Shown piece after piece: positions 8,542-17,986 of a stretch of DNA of 64,000 nt. Location: the NCBI RefSeq assembly GCF_047345415.1, contig NZ_JBLFEP010000005.1, positions 434,001 to 498,000 on the forward strand. Direction: 5' to 3'. Each line of letters opens with the position of its first letter. Position 1 is the stretch's first letter. The position numbers were made by a program, and so were the translations under genes. Source of the DNA: Maribacter_C sp947494565. Its GTDB lineage: Bacteria > Bacteroidota > Bacteroidia > Flavobacteriales > Flavobacteriaceae. The notes under the pieces were generated by a model. That model was not told the origin of the DNA. It made no database searches and was given only the letters and a program-made list of their open reading frames with translations.

Positions 8542-10491
8542 ATGATAGCAACTTTAACAATGAAACCAAAAGGGGAAAAACCAGGAAAGAATATCGCATT
8601 CAAACCTGTAGGACAATTTGAGGAAACTCGATTTGAAAAAATCCACAATGTAATTTTTGATGATTCCAATGAAGCTTCGATCAAAGTGGCCCAAGAAATC
8701 GCTGCCTTGATCAGAAAAAAGCAAGAAGCCAACAAAACTTGTGTGTTGGGCTTAGCTACCGGTTCATCACCGATTCGGGTCTATGAGGAATTGGTAAGGA
8801 TGCATAAAGAAGAAGGACTCAGCTTCTCGAATGTCGTCACCTTCAATCTCGACGAATACCTTCCGATGGATTCCGACAATCGTCAGAGCTATTGGTACTT
8901 CATGCACGAACACTTGTTCAATCACATCGATATTCCGCGAGAGAATATCCATATTCCGGATGGAACCGTCGCAAGTGAATTTGTCATTGATTACTGTATG
9001 GCCTATGAAAGGGCCATCAAGCAGTTTGGTGGACTTGATTTTCAACTACTCGGTATCGGTCGTACCGGACATGTCGGCTTTAATGAACCAGGTTCCCACT
9101 ATAACTCCGGAACCCGTGTAATCACCTTGGACCATATCACACGTGTGGATGCGGCCCCAGCATTTTTGGGTATCGATAATGTTCCCAGAAAAGCCATTAC
9201 CATGGGAATCGCTACCGTTATGAAAGCCAAACGGATCGTACTATTAGGTTGGGGACAAAACAAAGCGGATATCATCAAAAAAACCGTGGAGGGCGTAGTT
9301 TCTTCTCAAGTACCCGCCACCTATTTACAAGGTCATAAAAACTGTACGTTTGTATTGGACACCGGTGCAGGAACAGAGCTGACCCGAAACAAGACACCTT
9401 GGCTCGTTGACGAATCATTGGAATGGACCGAGAGCCTGACGGCAAAGGCCATAGTGTGGTTGTGTGGTGAAACCGGCAAATCGATACTTAGCCTTACCGA
9501 TAAGGATTATAATGATAATGGCATGTCAGGTTTATTGGCAGCCCAAGACTCCTATGACCTGAATATCAAAATGTTCAATAGGTTACAACATACGATTACG
9601 GGATGGCCGGGTGGTAAACCCAACGCCGATGATACGAGTAGACCAGAACGAGCCGAACCCGCCAAAAAGAAGGTCATTATCTTTAGTCCTCATCCTGATG
9701 ACGACGTGATTTCCATGGGGGGAACATTCGACAGATTGGTCGAACAAGGCCACGAGGTACACATTGCGTACCAAACTTCTGGAAATATCGCGGTTTCGGA
9801 TACCGATGCGTTAAGGTATGCGGAAATTTCAAGGGATATCAGTCCTTCTGAGGAAGCCGAAACGATCATCGATGCCATAAAAAACAAGAAAGAAAGTAGC
9901 TTTGACACCCTTGAGGTAAGACGCCTCAAAGGAAATATCAGAAGAGGCGAATCGTTTGCTGCCACAAGATACCTCGGACTTCCGGATGAAAATGTACACT
10001 TCTTGGACCTCCCCTTCTATGAAACGGGAACCATTAAGAAAAATAACCTTTCGGAAGCGGACATCCAGATCGTTATGGACATGATTACCGAAGTACAGCC
10101 CCATCAAGTATATGCCGCAGGGGATCTAGCTGACCCACATGGCACACATAAAGTATGTCTCGATGCTGTTTTCGCCGCAATGAAACGCCTGAAATCAGAG
10201 CCCTTTATGGATGATTGCTGGTTGTGGTTGTATCGCGGGGCATGGCACGAATGGGATGTCAACGAAATCGAAATGGCAGTACCGATGAGCCCAAGTCAAG
10301 TGCTGAAGAAAAGGAACGCCATTTTTGCACATCAATCACAAAAAGATGGTGTGATGTTCCAAGGTGACGACTCGAGGGAATTCTGGATGCGCGCCGAAGA
10401 ACGCAACAAAGACACTGCGGCCAGGTATCGCGCATTGGGACTTTCCGACTATGCCGCTATGGAAGCGTTCGTGCGACACAAATTCGATTAA
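8542..10491 (+). CDS. nagB: Glucosamine-6-phosphate deaminase-like / PIG-L (LmbE) deacetylase fusion
   Basis: 649 residues, more than twice the length of classical NagB (~266). Residues ~35-310 form a NagB domain (GLATGSSP near 70-77, FNLDEYL at 101-107, GHVGFNEP at 176-183). Residues ~375-640 form a PIG-L/LmbE deacetylase domain with metal motif PHPDDD at 383-388 and DPHGTH at 531-536. NagB converts GlcN-6-P to fructose-6-P and ammonia; PIG-L enzymes remove acetyl groups from GlcNAc-type substrates. One chain could therefore deacetylate and deaminate, standing in for NagA plus NagB, but that is inference. Odd point: the position of E. coli NagB Asp141 is Thr175, while the equivalents of Asp72 (Asp104), His143 (His177) and Glu148 (Glu182) are kept. 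First gene of the plus-strand operon; an alternative ATG is at 8560. Confidence 0.85.
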   Translation: MIATLTMKPKGEKPGKNIAFKPVGQFEETRFEKIHNVIFDDSNEASIKVAQEIAALIRKKQEANKTCVLGLATGSSPIRVYEELVRMHKEEGLSFSNVVTFNLDEYLPMDSDNRQSYWYFMHEHLFNHIDIPRENIHIPDGTVASEFVIDYCMAYERAIKQFGGLDFQLLGIGRTGHVGFNEPGSHYNSGTRVITLDHITRVDAAPAFLGIDNVPRKAITMGIATVMKAKRIVLLGWGQNKADIIKKTVEGVVSSQVPATYLQGHKNCTFVLDTGAGTELTRNKTPWLVDESLEWTESLTAKAIVWLCGETGKSILSLTDKDYNDNGMSGLLAAQDSYDLNIKMFNRLQHTITGWPGGKPNADDTSRPERAEPAKKKVIIFSPHPDDDVISMGGTFDRLVEQGHEVHIAYQTSGNIAVSDTDALRYAEISRDISPSEEAETIIDAIKNKKESSFDTLEVRRLKGNIRRGESFAATRYLGLPDENVHFLDLPFYETGTIKKNNLSEADIQIVMDMITEVQPHQVYAAGDLADPHGTHKVCLDAVFAAMKRLKSEPFMDDCWLWLYRGAWHEWDVNEIEMAVPMSPSQVLKKRNAIFAHQSQKDGVMFQGDDSREFWMRAEERNKDTAARYRALGLSDYAAMEAFVRHKFD

Positions 10492-10509
10492 ATTCAATCT
10501 TTAACTTAC

Positions 10510-10540
10510 AAAGGCCTATTTCTAAAAAAGTAGGCCTTTT
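10510..10540 (+). terminator. Rho-independent terminator after the NagB fusion
   Basis: AAAGGCCTA (10510-10518) and TAGGCCTTT (10531-10539) form a perfect 9-bp stem with a 12-nt loop and a short T-run. It lies 19 bp after the stop codon and 22 bp before the next start, so it may cause partial attenuation between the first gene and the rest of the operon. Confidence 0.8.
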
Positions 10541-10561
10541 ATATATCAAATAGTAGAGCAC

Positions 10562-11503
10562 ATGAACCTAGGTGTTGCGCAGTTTAGCCCAAAAGATGGG
10601 GATACCGATTATAACTTATCGGTAATTGAAAACTTAACAAAGAAGTCAAAATTGGCAGGGGCCGATGTCATCAGTTTTCATGAGATGGCGGTTACCGCCT
10701 ATACCTTTACCAAGGATTTCTCCTATTCCCAAATTCACGATCTGGCCGAAAAAGTACCCTATGGGACGAGTTGTCAACAATTAATCGCTATTTCGAAAAC
10801 TTATGACATTCCCATACTAGCAGGCCTGGTTGAATTGGAAAATGACAAGATTTTTAACACCTATGTCTGTGTGACCAAAGACGGACTACTTGCGAAATAC
10901 CGGAAACTACATCCGTTTATCAACCCCCATATGAGCGCAGGTGATGATTATGTGGTCTTCGATCTTTTGGGTTGGAAGTGTGGCGTCTTAATCTGTTATG
11001 ACAACAACATCGTCGAAAATGTGCGTGCGACCACCCTTCTCGGAGCCGAAATCATCTTTGCTCCCCATGTAACGGGATGCACCCCCTCCGCCATGCCCGG
11101 AAGAGGTTTTGTGGATGACAACCTATGGCAAAACCGTGAAATTGATCCCGTGTCATTGCGTTTGGAGTTCGATGGCCCTAAAGGAAGAAGATGGTTGATG
11201 CGCTGGTTACCGGCACGGGCTTATGATAATGGGGTATACTACGCATTTATGAACCCTATCGGCTATGATGGGGAGCATTTGAAAAATGGCAATTCGATGA
11301 TCATCGACCCATATGGCGAAATTTTATCGGAAATTAGAAGTTTTGAAGATGAGATCACTATTGCAAAACTTACGAAAGACAAAATACCCTTATCAGGCGG
11401 ATGGAGATACAAAAATGCGAGAAGACCTGAATTGTACAAAGCCATTCTGGGGCAAGAACACCAACCAAGTCTTCAACCGGTTTGGATGTCAAATGAGACG
11501 TAG
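10562..11503 (+). CDS. Carbon-nitrogen hydrolase (nitrilase superfamily)
   Basis: 313 residues, with no signal peptide seen, so probably cytoplasmic. The nitrilase catalytic triad is visible: Glu41 in FHEMAVTAY, Lys115 in KYRKLHPF and Cys145 in GVLICYDNN. The superfamily hydrolyses nitriles, N-carbamoyl compounds or amides. In a muropeptide-recycling operon an amidase acting on peptide or amino-sugar amides is attractive, but the substrate cannot be read from the sequence. The following gene starts inside its last codons (ATG at 11493), indicating translational coupling. Confidence 0.8.
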   Translation: MNLGVAQFSPKDGDTDYNLSVIENLTKKSKLAGADVISFHEMAVTAYTFTKDFSYSQIHDLAEKVPYGTSCQQLIAISKTYDIPILAGLVELENDKIFNTYVCVTKDGLLAKYRKLHPFINPHMSAGDDYVVFDLLGWKCGVLICYDNNIVENVRATTLLGAEIIFAPHVTGCTPSAMPGRGFVDDNLWQNREIDPVSLRLEFDGPKGRRWLMRWLPARAYDNGVYYAFMNPIGYDGEHLKNGNSMIIDPYGEILSEIRSFEDEITIAKLTKDKIPLSGGWRYKNARRPELYKAILGQEHQPSLQPVWMSNET

Positions 11504-13046
11504 AATCAACATTGGTACAGTAAAGAAAGGGCTGTTAGTGCTATCCTTTTTGAGTTTCGCCTCCTGCGCCTTATGGAAACCCGTCCCACAGCCCGAAAGG
11601 GAATTCCGTGGCTTCTGGGTGGCGACGGTAGTCAATATCGATTGGCCAAAAAAAGGCACGGACGCCATCGAAAAAAAGAAAGCCGACTACCGTACCATTC
11701 TCAATTTTTATCAGGACCTCAATTTTAACGCAGCAATCGTTCAAGTGAGAACGGCAGGAGACGCCTTTTATACTTCGGATTATGCCCCTTGGTCACGATT
11801 TTTGACCGGAAAAGAAGGAAAGACCCCCGATACTCAAGAAAACCTGCTGCAGTGGATGATTGACGAAACGCATGATAGAGGAATGGAATTTCATGCTTGG
11901 CTCAATCCGTACCGTGCCACCTTCGACCTCAAAACCGATATCTTAAGTACCGCCCATGATTTCAACCAACACCCGGAATGGATGTTGAAATATGGTAAAA
12001 AATATTACTATGATCCAGGACTTCCCCAAGTACAGGAACGTATGATATCGGTTATCGATGAGCTCGTATCAATTTATGATATCGACGCCGTTCATTTTGA
12101 CGACTACTTTTATCCTTACACTATCAAGGACGAGGTATTTAACGATTCGATTACCTACTACAATTGCAGCCTACCGAATCAAGATCTCGGCGATTGGCGC
12201 CGTAGCAATATCGATTCATTGATCAAGAAGAGCCACGCGACCATAAAAGCGCGGAAACCTTGGGTACAGTTTGGGGTTAGTCCGTTCGGAGTATGGAAAA
12301 ACCAATCGACCGACCCCAAAGGTTCCGATACGCAAGCGGGACAGACCACCTTCGATAATCTTTATGCCGATCCCCTACTTTGGATGGAACAAGGATGGCT
12401 TGACTATATTGTTCCGCAGGTCTATTGGAGTATGGAACTTCCAGTAGCCTCACACCGAAAAATCGTGAATTGGTGGTCACAGTATTCAACCAATACCCTG
12501 CTCTACATCGGCAACGGACCTTATAAAATCAGGAACAATAGCGATACTGCTTGGAACAAAAAGAAAGAACTTCCCGATCAAATACATCTCGCTCGAAATA
12601 CTGACGAGGTGAACGGCAATGTGTTCTTTAGTGCAAAAAGTCTGATGACCAATTCAAAAGATGTAGTTAAACATCTCAAAAGGAAATTCTATAGAAAGAA
12701 AGCCTTACCACCTCAGCTACAGAAAACAAGAGTGGTCAAAGAGCAAAAGACAGCGTTGAAATCAATACAAAATCAAAAAGAACATACCTTACTTGAATTT
12801 GATCATTTAGAACAGGTCCATTATGCCACCATCTACACCTGCCAAAAAGTAAAGAAAGACCACTATGTTCGAAAGAAGTTGTTGAAACGGTCATTTGTCA
12901 AAGACAAAGATCATATACGGATACCTTCCGATCTCCTGAAGGGCAAAAAACGGATAGCTATTATATTTATGGATAAAAATGGTCGGGAAAGTGAGCCGAA
13001 AATCATACATTTAAAACAAACCGATTCAAATGATCCAAAAGAATAA
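11493..13046 (+). CDS. GHL10-family glycoside hydrolase-like lipoprotein (YngK/DUF187 type)
   Basis: The start chosen is the ATG at 11493, which gives 517 residues and places a lipoprotein signal with lipobox FASC (Cys25) at the N terminus. The frame is open upstream to 11313, but that stretch lies wholly inside the nitrilase gene. The mature protein opens with FRGFWVATVVNIDWP (about 38-52), the hallmark of the glycosyl-hydrolase-like 10 (GHL10) TIM barrel, and contains AVHFDDYFYPY further on. Family members are thought to act on polysaccharide or peptidoglycan-like glycans. Inferred role here: an envelope-side hydrolase that generates muropeptides or sugars for the AmpG-like permease. It overlaps its neighbours by 11 and 17 bp. 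Confidence 0.82.
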   Translation: MRRRINIGTVKKGLLVLSFLSFASCALWKPVPQPEREFRGFWVATVVNIDWPKKGTDAIEKKKADYRTILNFYQDLNFNAAIVQVRTAGDAFYTSDYAPWSRFLTGKEGKTPDTQENLLQWMIDETHDRGMEFHAWLNPYRATFDLKTDILSTAHDFNQHPEWMLKYGKKYYYDPGLPQVQERMISVIDELVSIYDIDAVHFDDYFYPYTIKDEVFNDSITYYNCSLPNQDLGDWRRSNIDSLIKKSHATIKARKPWVQFGVSPFGVWKNQSTDPKGSDTQAGQTTFDNLYADPLLWMEQGWLDYIVPQVYWSMELPVASHRKIVNWWSQYSTNTLLYIGNGPYKIRNNSDTAWNKKKELPDQIHLARNTDEVNGNVFFSAKSLMTNSKDVVKHLKRKFYRKKALPPQLQKTRVVKEQKTALKSIQNQKEHTLLEFDHLEQVHYATIYTCQKVKKDHYVRKKLLKRSFVKDKDHIRIPSDLLKGKKRIAIIFMDKNGRESEPKIIHLKQTDSNDPKE

Positions 13047-14292
13047 ATGGGCCTGGGCTTGGGTACCCACTCTTTATTTTGCCCAAGGATTACCTTATGC
13101 CTTAGTCGTAACCGTCTCCGTCATTATGTACAAAAGACTAGGTGTCAGCAATGCGGATATCGGGCTATACACAAGTTTTCTATATATTCCCTGGGTCATC
13201 AAACCCTTATGGAGTCCCTTCGTAGACTTAAAAAGCACCAAACGAAATTGGTTTTTAGGGATGCAATTATTAGCCTCCATAGCCCTTTTGGCTATCGGGC
13301 TGACGCTGCCCACGAACATCTTTTTTGTCACTAGTTTAGCCTGTTTTTGGATGGTAGCCTTTGCTTCCGCGACCAATGATATTGCTACGGATGGCTATTA
13401 CATGATCGGCCTTACCGAGGACCGACAGTCCTTTTTCGTTGGGCTGAGGAGCGTTTTTTACAAATTGGCAAATGTAACAGGACAAGGGCTCCTTGTAGTT
13501 TTGGCCGGTTTATTGGAAGAGCATTACGGTGACAATACCAAAGCCTGGTCCTACACCATGATTAGTGCCGCTTTGTTAATGTTGATCTTGACCATATCCA
13601 ATTTTTTCGTTGCCCCCAAATTTGAGAGTTCACAAGCGATTACACTAGAAAGGCCAAAAGGATTTTTGGAAGTCTTTTCTACATTCTTCAAGAAGTCGGG
13701 CATGGGTATGGCCTTGGCATTTATATTGTTTTTTAGACTTGGGGAGTCCCAATTGGTAAAAATGGCCTCTCCATTTCTATTGGACCCCACCTCGGAAGGA
13801 GGCTTGGGTTACAGCACCTCGGAAGTCGGTACCATCTATGGAACCATCGGAGTTATTTTTCTAACGATTGGCGGAATCCTAGGGGGAATTCTCATATCGC
13901 GGCAAGGCCTAAAAAAATGGATGCTTCCCATGCTTATTTCCTTAAATGCGCCCAATGCCCTCTATGCCCTACTGGCTATTACCAAAACGACAAATATCTA
14001 TGCCGTCACAGGAACGGTTATTGTGGAACAATTTGGCTATGGTTTCGGAATCGCAGGCTTTATGGTCTACCTAATCTACATCGCCGAAGGAGCTTCCAAA
14101 ACCTCGCATTATGCCTTAGCAACAGGATTTATGGCCTTGGGAATGATGTTGCCCGGACTCATCAGCGGCTATATGCAAGAGTGGCTTGGCTACGATGGTT
14201 TCTTTATTTGGGTAGTCCTGGCCGCATTGCCCGCTTTTGTTTTGTTGAAATACTTAGATTACCCAGCTGATTTTGGAAAGTCAAAAACATAA
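13030..14292 (+). CDS. AmpG-like muropeptide MFS permease
   Basis: 420 residues with about 12 hydrophobic membrane segments. It begins with WAWVPTLYFAQGLPYALV and has SFLYIPWVIKPLWSPFVD in the first cytoplasmic region, the pattern of the AmpG/PAT subfamily of the major facilitator superfamily. AmpG imports GlcNAc-anhydroMurNAc (with or without peptide) across the inner membrane. The neighbouring NagZ-like, AnmK and MurQ genes strongly support that role over other sugar transport. It starts 17 bp before the end of the GHL10 gene. Confidence 0.8.
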   Translation: MIQKNKWAWAWVPTLYFAQGLPYALVVTVSVIMYKRLGVSNADIGLYTSFLYIPWVIKPLWSPFVDLKSTKRNWFLGMQLLASIALLAIGLTLPTNIFFVTSLACFWMVAFASATNDIATDGYYMIGLTEDRQSFFVGLRSVFYKLANVTGQGLLVVLAGLLEEHYGDNTKAWSYTMISAALLMLILTISNFFVAPKFESSQAITLERPKGFLEVFSTFFKKSGMGMALAFILFFRLGESQLVKMASPFLLDPTSEGGLGYSTSEVGTIYGTIGVIFLTIGGILGGILISRQGLKKWMLPMLISLNAPNALYALLAITKTTNIYAVTGTVIVEQFGYGFGIAGFMVYLIYIAEGASKTSHYALATGFMALGMMLPGLISGYMQEWLGYDGFFIWVVLAALPAFVLLKYLDYPADFGKSKT

Positions 14293-14299
14293 CCTGAAT

Positions 14300-15859
14300 A
14301 TGAACAAAGTCCCAGATTATCAAACCGCCAATAGCCTACTCTCCCGAGCCGAAAAGGTAGGGCAATTGTTTATGCCGGCGGCCTTTATCAATGACTCCGA
14401 AGCGGAGATCGAACAATTGGAGCATTTGATACGTACAAAAGGTATCGGTTCGCTTTGCTTTTTTCACAGTAGGGCCAGTGCGGCAACAAATTATGAAGGA
14501 AAAAAAGAGGTCGTCTTCAACGATGCTAGTTTCGAGACCCTCAAGAAACTCATTGAACGTTACCAAAACGCTTCAAAATATCCTTTACTCATTGCCATAG
14601 ATGCCGAATGGGGTTTGGCCATGCGTATCGAAAACACTCCCCAATACCCCTATGCATTAACCCTAGGGGCCATTCAAGGTAACAATGACCTGATTTTTCA
14701 AGTAGGAAAAAATATTGCAAAAGACTGCAAGGCCGCCGGAATACATTGGAATTTGGCTCCCTGTGTCGATGTGAACAGCAATCCGAACAATCCCGTCATC
14801 GGATATCGGTCTTTCGGAGCCGACAAATTGAAAGTTGCCGAAAAGGCACTCGCCTTCATTAAGGGTACTGCGAGTGAGGGCATTCTAACCAGCATAAAGC
14901 ACTTTCCAGGACACGGTGATACAGCCACGGATTCGCATTTGGGGCTTCCTTTAGTTGAAAAACCTAGAACGGAACTCACGGCGAACGAATTGTATCCATT
15001 TCAGCAAATCATAGATAAAGGGGTAGACTCGGTGATGGTCGGACATTTATCCGTGCCTTCTTTGGCCAATGGCGAAACCACTTCTTCAAGTATTTCACCC
15101 GCAATTATCAAAGACCTTTTGCGAAACGATATGGGATACCAAGGAGTCGTCATATCAGACGCTTTGAATATGCATGCCGTATCGAAGGAGTATTCGGAAA
15201 AAGGACAACTCGAATGGTTGGCTTTTGATGCCGGAAACGATGTGCTATGTTTCGCGGAAAACGTCTCCGAAGGTATAACCACCATTCTCCAAAAGGCTTC
15301 TTCCGAACAGATTGAGGAAAGCTTCAAGCGCGTTTGGGCTTTAAAGGAGAAAGCTATTGAGAGGGATGTTTCGAAGACCCCGAGACTTACAGAACCCAAG
15401 CAATTGAATCAAACTTTGGCAGAAAGGAGCCTGACCCTTTTATGGGGAAGCGAAAGTGCAATTGCACAGTTCAGGGCTACCGATTTCTGTACACTAACCC
15501 TGAAAAGATCAGCCTCTCAGCCGAAGTTGCAAGACCTTCCGTCAGAAATACGACAAATGCGATCGCAAGTAGCGGAAGAAACCGATATTTTGGTATTGCT
15601 CACACCTCCGCAAGTAAAACCTGCGAATCGGTTCGGTTTCATCAAAGATGAAATTGACTTTATCAATGAACTGATCCAGACGAAAAATGTCGTCGTGTAC
15701 CTTTTCGGGAATCCTTATATGTTGCAACATATATCGTATGAAAAAGCAACCGCGGTCGTAGTGGTCTATCAAGATTTTACCGAGTTCCAAGACGCGGCGA
15801 CCGAGCATTTTTTAGGAAAACTAGCCGCTGAGGGAAAACTCCCGGTATCTATTTTTTGA
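14300..15859 (+). CDS. NagZ-like beta-N-acetylhexosaminidase (GH3)
   Basis: 519 residues from the ATG at 14300, 7 bp after the permease stop; an in-frame ATG at 14273 would overlap the permease by 20 bp and cannot be excluded. The GH3 barrel has KHFPGHGDTATDSHLGLP (200-217). This includes the Asp211/His213 acid-base dyad specific to NagZ-type hexosaminidases, and the nucleophile Asp287 in VVISDALNMHA. NagZ releases GlcNAc from GlcNAc-anhydroMurNAc. No signal peptide is seen, so it is probably cytoplasmic, which fits import by the preceding permease. It is longer than E. coli NagZ (341 aa) because of a C-terminal domain of about 170 residues. Confidence 0.85.
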   Translation: MNKVPDYQTANSLLSRAEKVGQLFMPAAFINDSEAEIEQLEHLIRTKGIGSLCFFHSRASAATNYEGKKEVVFNDASFETLKKLIERYQNASKYPLLIAIDAEWGLAMRIENTPQYPYALTLGAIQGNNDLIFQVGKNIAKDCKAAGIHWNLAPCVDVNSNPNNPVIGYRSFGADKLKVAEKALAFIKGTASEGILTSIKHFPGHGDTATDSHLGLPLVEKPRTELTANELYPFQQIIDKGVDSVMVGHLSVPSLANGETTSSSISPAIIKDLLRNDMGYQGVVISDALNMHAVSKEYSEKGQLEWLAFDAGNDVLCFAENVSEGITTILQKASSEQIEESFKRVWALKEKAIERDVSKTPRLTEPKQLNQTLAERSLTLLWGSESAIAQFRATDFCTLTLKRSASQPKLQDLPSEIRQMRSQVAEETDILVLLTPPQVKPANRFGFIKDEIDFINELIQTKNVVVYLFGNPYMLQHISYEKATAVVVVYQDFTEFQDAATEHFLGKLAAEGKLPVSIF

Positions 15860-15870
15860 GGAAGGGCCTG

Positions 15871-16539
15871 ATGGAAAAAAAAGTATTAAAGTCATGGGAT
15901 GAAAACGCTAACGAATGGATTAAGATTATCGATTCGGAGGAAATACCATCTCGAATCGTTACTAATAGCGCCATCATAGAATTACTTTCTCAATTGCCCA
16001 GCACTACGATCCTGGATTGCGGATGTGGGGAAGGTTGGCTTACAAGAAGTATGACCCTAATCGGCAAGAAATCCGTCGGGGTCGATGCGACCTTAAAATT
16101 AATCGAGCACGCACGCACGAAGGGACCTGAGACCTATTACCAAATGTCCTATGACGAAATCAGTCAGGGAGAAGAAATACCCGAAAGTCCATTTGAGGCC
16201 GTAATATTCAATTTTTGCCTTTATCAACAAGAGGGTATGGACCTCTTGTTGAAGAACCTCAGAAAGTCGGTTACCCCTAAAGGCTATTTGGTCATACAGA
16301 CCATACATCCCTTTTTCCTTCTAGACCGGAAACTGGGGTATAAAAGTCAGTGGATAGCAAACGCCTGGGAAGGGTTACCGGGCAATTTCACCAATGGGCA
16401 TAAATGGTTTGCCAGAACATTTGAAGACTGGAGCGTCGTTTTTTCCGAATCAGGACTAGAGCTCATAAAAATAAAGGAAACGCGAACAAACGAAAATACA
16501 CCACTCTCGGTGATTTTCATATTGCAATACAAGCTATGA
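15871..16539 (+). CDS. Class I SAM-dependent methyltransferase
   Basis: 222 residues from the ATG at 15871. The GAGGAAGG run at 15858-15865 is a good ribosome binding site for this start, better than a TTG at 15856 that overlaps the nagZ stop. Motif I, ILDCGCGEGW (47-56), is intact, followed by a Rossmann-type methyltransferase fold. The substrate is unknown; small-molecule methylation is the general family role. Its stop overlaps the start of anmK by 4 bp, so it is part of the recycling operon, but no methylation step is known in this pathway. Confidence 0.8.
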   Translation: MEKKVLKSWDENANEWIKIIDSEEIPSRIVTNSAIIELLSQLPSTTILDCGCGEGWLTRSMTLIGKKSVGVDATLKLIEHARTKGPETYYQMSYDEISQGEEIPESPFEAVIFNFCLYQQEGMDLLLKNLRKSVTPKGYLVIQTIHPFFLLDRKLGYKSQWIANAWEGLPGNFTNGHKWFARTFEDWSVVFSESGLELIKIKETRTNENTPLSVIFILQYKL

Positions 16540-17612
16540 AGCAACATAAAATTTTGGGCGTCATGTCGGGCACCTCTTTGGATGGTCTCGATCTTTGTTA
16601 TTGTCATATTGGCAACACAAAAGGAAATTGGTCCTTTGAAATCATTAAATCAAAAAGCATCGCCTATTCGAGTGCCATGCAGACCGAGTTGAAAGATTCG
16701 ATCTACTTGAAAGCGGAAGACCTGTTGCAATTCCATAATACTTATGGAACCTGGCTGGGGGAACAGGTCAAGCAGTTCATTGAAGCCGAAAAATTGGATC
16801 CGGAGTACATTGCAAGCCATGGACACACCACCCACCACCGACCGGAAAAAGGGCTAACATTCCAAATCGGTTCGGGGCAGCACTTGGCCAACGCCTGCGG
16901 TCACAAAGTTATCTGTGATTTCAGGACCAATGACGTGGCCCTAGGAGGTCAGGGTGCCCCTCTAGTTCCTATCGGTGATCAACTATTTTTCGAAGAATAC
17001 GATTTCTGTCTGAACCTTGGTGGGATCAGTAATATATCGCTGGTGCAAAAAGGCAAACGTATTGCCTATGATATCGGGTTGGCGAATATGATCCTGAATT
17101 ATATCACCAGAAAAATCGATCTCGATTATGACGATGAAGGAGCATTGGCACGCTCCGGCCATATTAACGAAGCGATGCTCACGAAGTTAAATGCATTGCG
17201 ATATTATTTATTACCGCATCCGAAATCAATCGGCTATGAATGGTTCGTTGAAGAGGTGGTTCCCATTGTGGAAGCATGTGACGATACTACCGAAAACCTA
17301 TTACATACCTCTGTGCATCATATTTGCGAAAAAGTGGCACAACAGATTAAACTGAATAGCACCAAGGATCAGAATACCTTATTCGTTACGGGAGGAGGAG
17401 CCTTGAACCATTTTTTAATTGAGGTCCTAAGTAAAAAACTCATGGGGCACACGGAAGTCATTGTACCCGAAAGGGAAATTATCGAATTCAAGGAAGCACT
17501 TGTTTTTGCCCTTATGGGCGCCTTACGTGCCGAAAAGGAAATCAATGTTTTGAAATCGGTAACCGGTGCAAAAAGGGATTCCTCTAGCGGGGTGATCTAT
17601 TTGCCTGCCTAA
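16536..17612 (+). CDS. anmK: Anhydro-N-acetylmuramic acid kinase AnmK
   Basis: 358 residues, the expected length. AnmK hydrolyses the 1,6-anhydro ring of anhydroMurNAc and phosphorylates it to MurNAc-6-P, the substrate of MurQ. Motifs seen: MSGTSLDGLDLCY (10-22), HGHTTHHRPEKG, GDQLFFEEYDFCLNLGGISN and the ATP-site FVTGGGALNHF near the C terminus. It starts in a 4-bp overlap with the methyltransferase stop and closes the plus-strand recycling operon. Confidence 0.95.
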   Translation: MKQHKILGVMSGTSLDGLDLCYCHIGNTKGNWSFEIIKSKSIAYSSAMQTELKDSIYLKAEDLLQFHNTYGTWLGEQVKQFIEAEKLDPEYIASHGHTTHHRPEKGLTFQIGSGQHLANACGHKVICDFRTNDVALGGQGAPLVPIGDQLFFEEYDFCLNLGGISNISLVQKGKRIAYDIGLANMILNYITRKIDLDYDDEGALARSGHINEAMLTKLNALRYYLLPHPKSIGYEWFVEEVVPIVEACDDTTENLLHTSVHHICEKVAQQIKLNSTKDQNTLFVTGGGALNHFLIEVLSKKLMGHTEVIVPEREIIEFKEALVFALMGALRAEKEINVLKSVTGAKRDSSSGVIYLPA

Positions 17613-17664
17613 GGATTAGGTAGAAATCGCTATCTTAGAAAACTAATGCCAATACCAATTGATC

Positions 17665-17925
17665 ATGAGTGACAAACAGAAAAAGGCTTCGGCCTATTGG
17701 AGAGAAAACGTAAGGTACCTATTTCTACTTTTGAGCATTTGGTTCGCTGTTTCCTACGGGGCCGGAATCCTATTCAAAGAGGCTCTTGATACCATACAGA
17801 TCGGAGGGTTCAAACTCGGTTTTTGGTTCGCGCAACAAGGGGCGATTTATGTATTTGTCATCCTCATTTTTGTATACGTACGATTGATGAACAAATTGGA
17901 CAAGAAATACGGATACAATGAGTAG
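17665..17925 (+). CDS. DUF4212 small subunit of a sodium:solute symporter
   Basis: 86 residues from the ATG at 17665 (a TTG two codons upstream is less likely). Two membrane segments, at about 16-37 and 48-75, end in VYVRLMNKLDKKYGYNE, the DUF4212 pattern. These small proteins are encoded directly upstream of ActP-like symporters, as here (61 bp before it), and are thought to be an accessory subunit. Confidence 0.85.
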   Translation: MSDKQKKASAYWRENVRYLFLLLSIWFAVSYGAGILFKEALDTIQIGGFKLGFWFAQQGAIYVFVILIFVYVRLMNKLDKKYGYNE

Positions 17926-17986
17926 CACACAGACCGTACTCTTGAAGTAACTACGGAAACCATTTTCACGATAAACAACCACACCT

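Noticed and set aside
11313..11492. N-terminal extension of the GHL10 gene
   Set aside because: It lies entirely inside the nitrilase gene and would bury the lipoprotein signal; the ATG at 11493 is preferred.
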